Source: Prosthecobacter debontii (GTDB taxonomy: Bacteria; Verrucomicrobiota; Verrucomicrobiia; Verrucomicrobiales; Akkermansiaceae). From it: DNA of 6,288 bases. Numbering within the stretch: the stretch's first letter is position 1; each line of letters opens with the position of its first letter. The position numbers and the translations under genes are program-made. This document shows positions 1 to 6,134 of the stretch, piece after piece. The notes below the pieces were generated by a model. It worked only from the letters and a program-made list of their open reading frames with translations, was not told the origin of the DNA and did not search any database. Location: assembly GCA_945883455.1 (NCBI GenBank), contig CAMCXJ010000122.1, positions 1-6,288 of the forward strand, read 5' to 3'.

Positions 1-358
1 CAACCACATCGCAAAGCCAGAAGCCCGCAACGGCCGCATCGAACACGCTTGGCGCACCGGCATGAAGGAACTTGCGAAACGCGATAACCTCATCGGTGTG
101 AAATTTTCCGGTCTACTTACCGAATTTCCCAACGGCGAAGGTGATGCCAAAACCGTCGCCGCCTACTTTCATGAAACTCTGGAAATCTTCGGAGCGGACA
201 AGGTCATGTTCGGCACCGACTGGCCGGTCTGCTTGCTGCGGACAAGCTACAAGGACTGGGCAAACACCGTCCGCCAACTCACCGCAGATCTCTCGGAAAG
301 TGACAGGAACGCGATCCTCGAAGGAAACGCGAAACGCGCTTACGGGTTGGGAACCTGA
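1..358 (+). CDS. Amidohydrolase-2 family protein (sugar lactonase-like), 3' part
   Basis: This is the C-terminal part of a TIM-barrel metal-dependent hydrolase of the amidohydrolase 2 family, the group that includes L-fuconolactone and L-rhamnonolactone hydrolases. The frame is open from position 2, so the 5' end lies outside the window; 118 residues are visible of a usual 270-300. The first residues, NHIAKPEARNGRI, match the family's conserved DHxxKP segment, with Asn where Asp is commoner. Near the end, VMFGTDWPVCLL is the family's FGSDWP motif, whose Asp is the late barrel acidic residue involved in metal or catalytic function. The ending, NAILEGNAKRAYGL, is the standard C-terminal helix (GNAxRxYGL). 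The protein has no visible export signal because its start is missing. Substrate cannot be fixed from this fragment; lactone hydrolysis in sugar catabolism is inferred from resemblance. Its stop codon lies inside the 3' end of the convergent gene on the other strand. Confidence 0.9.
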   Translation, partial: NHIAKPEARNGRIEHAWRTGMKELAKRDNLIGVKFSGLLTEFPNGEGDAKTVAAYFHETLEIFGADKVMFGTDWPVCLLRTSYKDWANTVRQLTADLSESDRNAILEGNAKRAYGLGT

Positions 359-1764
359 GGAGTGACGGGCTGCGGCTCGGTCTTCGGCAAAAGATCCGTC
401 CACTGGTGGAGCTGGCAGCCATTCCCTAATCCACCGATCTCCTGCAAAAGATCGTGGCATTTCTGCCGCCATACCTCGTAATCCGGCGGACCGGCTTTCT
501 TATCGCGGCTGCCGGGGAAAACCACGTAGCTCACCGTGAGATCGGACACCGGGCGGCTGTAGGGGCTCGCGTTCTTGTTGAGTTCCTTCGCCAGGCGCAA
601 CGAGGCCTCGCCCACCTTGAAGCTCGGCCCGCCATCACCTACGATACACGGGTAAATTTTCTCCCCGCGAATCACCACTGCGTAGTCCCCCACCTTCGGT
701 GCGAAGGGATCGGAGCTGGCCGTCAGGAGATTCACCGGGATCACGATGAAAGGATCGTATTCGGCGATCAGGTAGCTGCGCGCCTTGAGATCGGCGACAC
801 CGCGTTTCAGATAGGCGATTCTTTCCGCCAGCCATTTCTTGCGGTCCGCCGTGGTGCCCGGCTCTTTCATTTCCTTTGTGCCAGCCTCGATGCGTTTTTC
901 CCAACCCGCGATCATCGGGTTCGGCGTCTTCGTCTTCTTCGGCCAGCCGTAGCTGGTGAAGGGCTGGTAATGCGTGGAATTCACGATCTCATCCGGCATC
1001 ATCGCGAGGCGGTCACCATCCGAACCGTCGGAAACCACGTCCATTTCCGCCTGCATGAAGAACACCTTCCGCCCGCTTTCGGAAACCATGTGCAGGATCG
1101 TCTCGCAGTCGTAAATGTTATGCTTCGTGAGCAGTTCGGAAAGCAAGTGGGCGTCGCGGCGCACGCGGTCGGCCTTGTTCTTGTAGAGCGTGGCATACCA
1201 CGGGGAAACCTTGGCTTTCTCCAGCAGCGGCGGCAGCCCGGGCAGAATCGCGGAAAGCTTGGGGCTCGCCTTTTCCAGCTCGACCGGCGTGGTGGAGGCC
1301 TTGGGCAGGCGTAGCTTGAGCTCGTAGCTCGCGGTGTAACTGTCGTCGGTGATCCGCTCTGCCACCGCGGTTTTCCCCTCCTCGAAGGTGACCTTGGTCT
1401 TGAAAGGAATCCCGCTGCGGAGTTCGCGCACATCCGTCACCGTTCCCAAGGGCAATACCGGCGGAGGCTCGGGCGCGGGCGGGGTTTCCTGCTTGGGTTT
1501 CACCTGCTCAAGTGCCGCGAGTTCCTGTTTCAGCTTGTCCTCGAACTCCTCCCGCAACCGCTGCTCGATCTGCAAAGCCAGTGTCTCCTCGTCTGGCCCG
1601 GGCTGCGGTTTCGGAGCAGCGATCTCTTTAAGATTTCGCGCCACTTTCGCAGGGATGTTCGTAAAGAAGGATCCTACAATAGCTCCAACGAGAATCAGAA
1701 ATCCCAATCCGAACCACGGAAACTCTTTCTTCAAATCGCCACGCCGAACGTTCTTCTCTTCCAT
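340..1764 (-). CDS. Membrane-anchored protein with GH75 (chitosanase-like) C-terminal domain
   Basis: This 474-residue protein has four parts. Residues 1-17 are basic and polar. Residues 18-34 (FGLGFLILVGAIVGSFF) form one hydrophobic segment that looks like an uncleaved N-in anchor, placing the rest outside the cytoplasmic membrane. Residues 57-88 are rich in Glu, Lys, Gln and Leu and probably form a coiled coil. Residues 89-106 are a proline-rich linker. From about residue 190 the sequence resembles GH75 endo-chitosanases: AEMDVVSDGSDGD (239-251) matches the family's MDIDCDG region, DPFIVIPVNL (337-346) matches its IPFVVIP strand, and CIVGDGGPSFKVGEAS (373-388) matches the catalytic GDxGP...GEAS block, followed by VSYVVFPGS (411-419). 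Asp377 and Glu386 are nine residues apart, the spacing I recall for the essential Asp/Glu pair of the Aspergillus fumigatus enzyme. A lysine- and glutamate-rich helical stretch (about 276-330) interrupts the domain. The start is secure because an in-frame TAA lies four codons upstream. Chitosan or peptidoglycan-like glycan cleavage is inference; a cell-envelope binding role without catalysis is also possible. Confidence 0.75.
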   Translation of the reverse strand: MEEKNVRRGDLKKEFPWFGLGFLILVGAIVGSFFTNIPAKVARNLKEIAAPKPQPGPDEETLALQIEQRLREEFEDKLKQELAALEQVKPKQETPPAPEPPPVLPLGTVTDVRELRSGIPFKTKVTFEEGKTAVAERITDDSYTASYELKLRLPKASTTPVELEKASPKLSAILPGLPPLLEKAKVSPWYATLYKNKADRVRRDAHLLSELLTKHNIYDCETILHMVSESGRKVFFMQAEMDVVSDGSDGDRLAMMPDEIVNSTHYQPFTSYGWPKKTKTPNPMIAGWEKRIEAGTKEMKEPGTTADRKKWLAERIAYLKRGVADLKARSYLIAEYDPFIVIPVNLLTASSDPFAPKVGDYAVVIRGEKIYPCIVGDGGPSFKVGEASLRLAKELNKNASPYSRPVSDLTVSYVVFPGSRDKKAGPPDYEVWRQKCHDLLQEIGGLGNGCQLHQWTDLLPKTEPQPVTPQVPNP

Positions 1765-1825
1765 GACGGGAGCTTAAGCATGGTTCCCAAGCCGAATCAA
1801 CCGATCTCCTGACCGACATTTCTCC

Positions 1826-1841
1826 TTGAAATCGTTATCAA
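1826..1841. promoter_or_regulatory. Candidate HigA operator upstream of higBA
   Basis: The 16-mer TTGAAATCGTTATCAA is an imperfect palindrome: TTGA and TCAA arms with a central CG, and 12 of 16 positions symmetric. It lies 21 bp before the higB start, in the 98-bp gap between two divergent genes. HigA proteins usually repress their own operon from palindromes near the promoter, so this is a sensible candidate. TTGAAA (1826-1831) could also serve as a -35 box, but no convincing -10 follows at 17 bp. The same gap must hold the promoter of the minus-strand gene; I found only poor matches to it. Role inferred from position and symmetry alone. Confidence 0.3.
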
Positions 1842-1862
1842 ATCCGGCAACGTTCACCGCAA

Positions 1863-2144
1863 GTGATTGAAAACTTCACCTGCAAGGTAACCTCCAAAGT
1901 CTTTCATGGGGAATACTCCCGGAAGTTCCCGGGCGATATCCAGCCACGGGCGCTCATGAGACTCCGACAACTTCACCGGATCATTGCCATCGACCAACTC
2001 CGCCAACCACCTTCCAACCGCCTCGAATCACTCTCTGGCAATCTCAAGGGATTCTGGAGCATCCGCATCAACCAAAAATGGAGCATCGTCTTCCGCTGGA
2101 AAGACGGCACCGCCGCCGACGTCCATATCACAGACTATCACTGA
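1863..2144 (+). CDS. higB: HigB-type mRNA interferase toxin (RelE/ParE superfamily)
   Basis: This is the toxin of a type II toxin-antitoxin pair. HigB proteins are small RNases of the RelE fold that enter the ribosome and cut mRNA during translation. The 93-residue product has the normal length and every landmark of the family: an MIxxFxxK start, GEYSRKFP (16-23), the basic LMRLRQLH helix (31-38), PPSNRLESLSG (49-59), the core strands GFWSIRINQKWSIVFRW (63-79) and the C-terminal DVHITDYH (86-93), whose last residues contribute to the active site in studied HigBs. The start is GTG at 1863; it fits the family's first residues, and an in-frame TGA at 1827 excludes a much longer product. There is no Shine-Dalgarno sequence before it. 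The toxin gene comes first and the antitoxin gene follows after 9 bp, the usual higBA order. The reading frame is intact, so the toxin is probably functional. Confidence 0.93.
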   Translation: MIENFTCKVTSKVFHGEYSRKFPGDIQPRALMRLRQLHRIIAIDQLRQPPSNRLESLSGNLKGFWSIRINQKWSIVFRWKDGTAADVHITDYH

Positions 2145-2153
2145 GTCACCGCC

Positions 2154-2459
2154 ATGAAAAAGAAACCGCAACTCATCCCGCTCCTCAACTTCTTCGCCGA
2201 AACCCTCCGCGAAACGCTTGAGGAATCCGACCTCTCCCAAGCGGAGATCGCCCGCCGCTGCGGAATCCCCGCGCCCCATCTCACCCAGATGAAACAAGGC
2301 AAACGCCGCTGCACCCCCGAATACGATCTGCGCCTGAGCGCCTTCTTCGGCATTACCCCCGGCATGTGGATCAACCTCCAACTCGACTACGAATTCATGT
2401 GCGCCGACCGCGAAAAAGGCGAAGCCATCCGCAAGGAAGTGCAACCTTGCGCTGCGTGA
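2154..2459 (+). CDS. higA: HigA-type antitoxin, XRE-family DNA-binding protein
   Basis: This is the antitoxin partner of the preceding toxin. HigA binds and blocks HigB and, through its helix-turn-helix, normally represses the shared promoter. The product is 101 residues, typical for the family. The helix-turn-helix covers about residues 28-50 (LSQAEIARRCGIPAPHLTQM then KQGKRR), and it is followed by the signature TPEYDLRLSAFFGITPGMW (54-72) and INLQLDYEF (73-81), which matches the HigA pattern of a serine or threonine start, D-x-ALRL-like helix, FG-x-P and W-x-NLQ-x-x-Y. The gene starts 9 bp after the toxin stop and is surely co-transcribed with it. No Shine-Dalgarno sequence precedes the ATG, so translational coupling to the toxin is plausible. 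The Cys-Ala-Ala tail is not a recognised feature. An ordinary XRE regulator is excluded by the neighbouring toxin. Confidence 0.92.
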   Translation: MKKKPQLIPLLNFFAETLRETLEESDLSQAEIARRCGIPAPHLTQMKQGKRRCTPEYDLRLSAFFGITPGMWINLQLDYEFMCADREKGEAIRKEVQPCAA

Positions 2460-2568
2460 AATGCTGACATGGCGGAAATTGAATCTAAGAACTTCTTCAC
2501 TGCCGTCCTACAGACTGTGTTTTGAAATCTTCCACTCGTAGTAAACGCCCGCCTTCATCCTCCCGCGC

Positions 2569-5121
2569 ATGTCCACCCCGCTCAGCCGCAAGAACCTGCC
2601 CGAAAATCCATTCCCGGACGACATCCTTAACGTTTTCCTCGATTATCTCGCAGCCACCAACACGGAACCCTACGATCACCAGGAGGAAGCGATCCTCGAG
2701 CTCTTCGCCGGCAACAACGTCATCCTTAACACCCCCACCGGCTCCGGGAAATCGCTGGTGGCACTCGCGCTCCAGTTCAAATCCCTCTGCCAGGGCCGCC
2801 GCTCGTATTGCACTGTCCCGATCAAGGCGCTCGCCAACGAAAAATTCCTCTCGCTCTGCCACGTGCTCGGCCCGGAAAACGTCGGCATGATCACCGGCGA
2901 TGCCACCGTCAACCACGACGCGCCCGTCATCTGCTGCACTGCGGAAATCCTTGCCAACATCGCCCTCCGCGACGGCGCGAGCGCCCAGGTGGACGACGTG
3001 ATCATGGACGAGTTCCACTACTACTCCGACCACTCGCGTGGCGCCGCCTGGCAAATCCCGCTCCTAACATTGCCGCGCGCCCGATTCCTCCTGATGTCCG
3101 CCACCCTCGGTGATCCCTCGTTTTTCTCCAAGCAACTCACCGATCTAACAGGTGCGCCCACCACCCTCGTCCAGTCCGACCAACGCCCGGTCCCGCTTGA
3201 GTTCGAGTACTCCACCACCCAGCTCCAGGAAAAAGTCGCGGAGCTCAACGAACAAGGTCGCTCCCCCATCTATCTCGTCCACTTTACCCAGAACGCCTGC
3301 GCCGACACCGCCCGCGATCTGCTCTCCACCAACTTCTGCACCAAGGAGGAAAAACACGCTATCGCCCGCGCCCTCGACGACGCCGATTTCCGTTCTCCTT
3401 ACGGTCGCGAGCTCTCGAAAATCCTCCGCCACGGCGTCGGCATCCACCACGCCGGCCTGCTGCCGAAATACCGCTTGTTAGTGGAGAAACTCACCGCCCG
3501 TGGACTGCTCAAAGTCGTCTGTGGCACCGACACCCTCGGCGTCGGCGTCAACGTCCCGATCCGCACCGTCATGCTGACTTCACTCTGCAAGTACGATGGA
3601 CGTGGTACAAAAATTCTCGCCGTCCGCGACTTCCGCCAAATCGTCGGCCGTGCAGGCCGCCGTGGTTTCGACACCGTTGGTTACGTCGTCGCCCAGGCCC
3701 CCGAGCACATCATCGAAAACCTCCGCCTCGCCGCGAAAGCATCCGCCAACAAAAAGAAGTCCTTCGAGAAACGCAAACCGCCGGAAAAGGGCTACGTCCA
3801 TTGGGACGAACAAACCTTCGCCAAGCTCCAGACCGCCCCGCCCGAGCCGCTCGTCTCCAGCTTCTCCGTCTATCACCACACCCTGCTCAATGTCCTCTCC
3901 CGCACCAACGAGGACGGTTGCGCCGCGTTGAAACGGATCATTGACGACAGCCACGAGCCGCCCTCCAAAAAGAAAGCGCTCAAGAAGCACGCCTTCAAGC
4001 TGTTCCGCGGCCTGATCGGTGCGAAAATCCTCCACATCATCCCACCCGCCCAACGCACGGGGTCGCAGAAAATCGCCGTGGATGTCTCGCTGCCCGAGGA
4101 TTTCTCCATCAACCACGCCCTCAGTCTCTACCTACTCGACACCATCCCGCAGCTCAACAAGGAAGCCGAAGACTACGCCTTCAACGTCATCTCCCTCATC
4201 GAGTCCATCCTGGAAAACCCCGATATCGTTCTCCGCAAGCAGGTCGATCTCCTGAAATCCGAGCTCATGGCGCGACTCAAGGACGAGGGCATGGAATTCG
4301 ACGCCCGCATCGAATTGTTAGAGCAAGTCGAGCATCCCAAGCCCGGCGCGGAGTTCATCTACACCACCTACAACGAGTTCAAGCTCCGCCACCCCTACCT
4401 TGGCAGCGAAAACGTGCGGCCCAAGACCATCGCCCGCGAGATGATCGAGAACTACCAGTCCTTCGAGGACTACGTGAAAACCTACAAGATCGAGCGAGCC
4501 GAAGCCGTCCTCCTCCGCCACCTCGGCGAGGTTTACAAAGTTCTAGCACAAACCGTCCCCGATCACGCAAAAACCGAGCACCTCCACGAAGCCGAATCCT
4601 TCCTCGAACTTATCGTCCGCCACACCGACTCCAGCCTGTTAGACGAGTGGCAAGCTATGAGTGGAAAATCTGAAATCCTAAGCACTAAATCCGAAACGAA
4701 AGGTCCGCAGGCAATGATCGCTGAGTTCAAATCCAAGATCCCTTACACCAAAGACAAAACCGCGTTTCACCGCCATCTCCGCAACCACGTCCTCACCCTT
4801 GTCACCGCCCTTTCCCGCTACGACACCGAGGCTGCCCTCAGCCTCATCGCTTGCGACGATAGCGACGGCAAGCCTTGGTCTAACGAGCGCCTGCTCCAGC
4901 AGCTCAACACTTACCACGCTGCCCGCCAACACATTCGCCTTGATCCCGAAGCCCGTAACGCCCGCCACACCCACATTTCCGAGGATGCTCTAACGATAAG
5001 CCAAACTCTTATTGATCCCGACGATCTCAACGATTGGCAACTCCATCTCACGCTCGATCCCGTAAAATCGAACAAGGTGAGGACACCCGTTTTGCACCTA
5101 GAGGGCATCACCGCCGTTTGA
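2569..5121 (+). CDS. Ski2-like superfamily 2 helicase with DUF3516 C-terminal region
   Basis: This 850-residue ATP-dependent helicase probably unwinds or remodels RNA; the exact role of this bacterial subfamily is not established to my knowledge. The helicase core has all motifs: a Q-like YDHQ (35-38), Walker A TPTGSGKS (55-62), Ia VPIKALANEKF (83-93), TGD (109-111), motif II DEFH (147-150), SATL (177-180), YLVHFTQ (235-241), GVGIHHAGLLPKYR (289-302), motif V GTDTLGVGVNVP (319-330) and motif VI QIVGRAGRRGFD (357-368). HHAGLLP and the motif VI form are typical of the Ski2/Mtr4/HelY group. From about 405 to the end the protein follows the DUF3516 pattern known from actinobacterial homologues: EPLVSSFSVYHHTLLNVLSR, then NHALS, YAFNVISLIESILENP, EQVEHPKP, TDSSLLDEWQ (686-695), and a final segment ending LHLEGITAV. 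Length is normal for the family, and no active-site residue is missing. The start is firm: a TAA lies in frame at 2542 and no other start codon lies between. A short AT-rich insertion occupies the linker at residues 698-711. Confidence 0.94.
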   Translation: MSTPLSRKNLPENPFPDDILNVFLDYLAATNTEPYDHQEEAILELFAGNNVILNTPTGSGKSLVALALQFKSLCQGRRSYCTVPIKALANEKFLSLCHVLGPENVGMITGDATVNHDAPVICCTAEILANIALRDGASAQVDDVIMDEFHYYSDHSRGAAWQIPLLTLPRARFLLMSATLGDPSFFSKQLTDLTGAPTTLVQSDQRPVPLEFEYSTTQLQEKVAELNEQGRSPIYLVHFTQNACADTARDLLSTNFCTKEEKHAIARALDDADFRSPYGRELSKILRHGVGIHHAGLLPKYRLLVEKLTARGLLKVVCGTDTLGVGVNVPIRTVMLTSLCKYDGRGTKILAVRDFRQIVGRAGRRGFDTVGYVVAQAPEHIIENLRLAAKASANKKKSFEKRKPPEKGYVHWDEQTFAKLQTAPPEPLVSSFSVYHHTLLNVLSRTNEDGCAALKRIIDDSHEPPSKKKALKKHAFKLFRGLIGAKILHIIPPAQRTGSQKIAVDVSLPEDFSINHALSLYLLDTIPQLNKEAEDYAFNVISLIESILENPDIVLRKQVDLLKSELMARLKDEGMEFDARIELLEQVEHPKPGAEFIYTTYNEFKLRHPYLGSENVRPKTIAREMIENYQSFEDYVKTYKIERAEAVLLRHLGEVYKVLAQTVPDHAKTEHLHEAESFLELIVRHTDSSLLDEWQAMSGKSEILSTKSETKGPQAMIAEFKSKIPYTKDKTAFHRHLRNHVLTLVTALSRYDTEAALSLIACDDSDGKPWSNERLLQQLNTYHAARQHIRLDPEARNARHTHISEDALTISQTLIDPDDLNDWQLHLTLDPVKSNKVRTPVLHLEGITAV
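4664..4702 (+). repeat. AT-rich AAATCC-type repeat-like insertion inside the helicase gene
   Basis: A 39-nt stretch has about 36% GC (14 of 39) inside a clearly GC-rich gene. It is made of variants of a 7-8 nt unit, AAAATCTG, AAATCCTA, AGCACTA, AATCCGA and AACGAAA, all on one strand. It encodes SGKSEILSTKSETK (residues 698-711), a linker between the conserved TDSSLLDEWQ block and the last conserved DUF3516 segment, so the frame is kept. The pattern resembles dispersed repeats that I remember from planctomycete and verrucomicrobial genomes, whose translations read as KSEIRNPKSE-like peptides. That link is from memory; no second copy occurs in this window. Confidence 0.4.
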
Positions 5122-6134
5122 CTCGGACGCACTTCCGATTATGATTTTGTGCCACTGGTTGAGAGTGTAGTTGAGTGCTTGCGCGATGTCGCTGCCGGGG
5201 AGGTGTCGCTGGCGTTCCTCGACGACGACGCGGTGGAGTTCTCCGGCGATGGGAAGACTGCGGGCGCGACGAATGAGTTCGCGGCAGGCGGTTGGCGCGG
5301 CGGTTTGGCGGGTCTGCTTTTCGATGTGATAGATGCGCTGTATGTAAAGCAGGATAGGGACGGTGACTTCAGGGGAGGCTTTCCCGAGATCGGTAAACTT
5401 GCGACGGGTGTGGGCGAGGCAACCGGCGTGGCGGAGGCCGTGCTTGGCGGCGACGCTGTCGTAAACGTTGTAGCCGTTGGTGTGTATGCCGCCTTGGTAG
5501 GCGATGGTGTTGGTAGCTTGGTCGTAGCCGAGGAAGTCTAACAGGCAGTCGGCTCCGCGCCCGGCGTGCCAGTCGAAGTAGCAGGTGCCCTTGGCGATAT
5601 CGCGATACGCCCAGAGGCGGCCTTCGCGGGTGGTGCCATGGCCGGGAACGAGGTAGTCAATGGGAGTTTCATCGACTTGGAGTGCATCTGCTTGGAGGAT
5701 TTCCTCGCGGATGGCTTGGACGATGGGGGCGAGGTGGCGGGCGGTGGCGTGGGTCCAAGTGTTGAGGGTTTGCCGCCCGATGTCGATGTCGTGCCGTCGT
5801 CGGAAACGCTGGGACTGGCGGTAGTGGGGAAGGTGGTCTTGGTATTTGTCGCAGATGATCTGGGCGGCGAGGGCGGGAGCAAATGAGTGCAGGGGATGGA
5901 AGGAAGGGGGGCGGGCGCGCTGACGGGCGGGCGGGCTTTTTGGGTTTTGTGGACAAACTTTTTGCAAACGGTGCGCCGCCAGAAGATTTGGGCTTTGGTG
6001 ATGTCGAGTTCGTCGTGGTGCTCCTCGCCGATCTGCTGCCAAGCGTCCGGGTCGGCGAGGACTTCAGCGGGGATGATTTCCTTTTCGATGAGGATCATGA
6101 GGTTCTTGGGGAAACGCTCAGCCTTGGTGCGGCG
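5098..6134 (-). pseudogene. tnpC: IS66 transposase (tnpC) remnant, truncated at both ends and frameshifted
   Basis: Two overlapping frames together give the middle of an IS66 transposase. The first (6134 to about 5893) reads EVLADPDAWQQIGEEHHDEL and RRTVCKKFVHKTQKARPPVS, the region just before the catalytic domain. The second (about 5896 down to 5146) reads ALAAQIICDKYQDHLPHYRQ, GRQTLNTW, DETPIDYLVPG, GRLWAYRD, AGCLAHTRRKFTDL and ALNYTLNQWHK. The change of frame fits loss of one C from a run now read as GGGG at 5892-5895. Similarity ends at NQWHK (5146); the usual last 130-150 residues, including the DNN-x-x-ER region with the final catalytic Glu, are absent, and the open frame simply runs into the helicase tail and stops at 5098. 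The N-terminal leucine-rich and zinc-finger part is absent too. At 5476-5478 an Asn codon stands in HTNGYNVYD where the family usually has Asp, likely another loss mutation. Confidence 0.9.
5123..5138 (+). terminator. Weak hairpin after the helicase gene
   Basis: TCGGA (5123-5127) and TCCGA (5134-5138) form a perfect 5-bp stem around a 6-nt loop, two bases after the helicase stop and followed by TTATGATTTTG. It sits where a terminator is expected, but the stem is short and the T-tract is interrupted. It may be all that remains of a terminator disturbed by the adjacent transposon remnant, or it may be chance. Confidence 0.25.

Noticed and set aside
454..1314. 286-residue open frame on the plus strand opposite the GH75-like gene
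   Set aside because: It is antisense to a gene with recognisable domains, is Arg/His/Gly-rich with no family motif, and arises from GC-rich codon bias.
1628..1819. 63-codon minus-strand frame starting at 1819 with AAGGAG just before its ATG
   Set aside because: The AAGGAG is only two bases from the ATG, too close for good initiation, and the frame overlaps the start of the GH75-like gene; the peptide matches nothing I know.
2461..2541. Two mini-frames between higA and the helicase gene (26 codons from 2461, 18 codons from 2469)
   Set aside because: No ribosome binding site, no recognisable peptide and too short to separate from chance.
3580..4116. 178-residue minus-strand open frame inside the helicase gene, and similar ones at 2497-3054 and 2028-2444
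   Set aside because: All lie opposite genes with conserved motifs; their Val/Gly/Glu-rich composition is what reverse reading of GC-rich codons gives.
3064..5540. Repeated TCTAAC / GTTAGA words (eight CTAAC pentamers on either strand between 3064 and 5540, none before)
   Set aside because: A rough chance estimate for the whole window is about nine pentamers, so only the clustering is odd; spacing is irregular and several simply reflect Leu codons.
5149..5541. 130-codon plus-strand frame (and others to 6222) opposite the IS66 remnant
   Set aside because: They are reverse readings of transposase sequence with clear motifs on the minus strand.
5885..5900. Programmed frameshift for making the IS66 transposase
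   Set aside because: IS66 tnpC is not known to need one, and the copy has another frameshift, an internal deletion and a missing C-terminus, so decay is the simpler reading.
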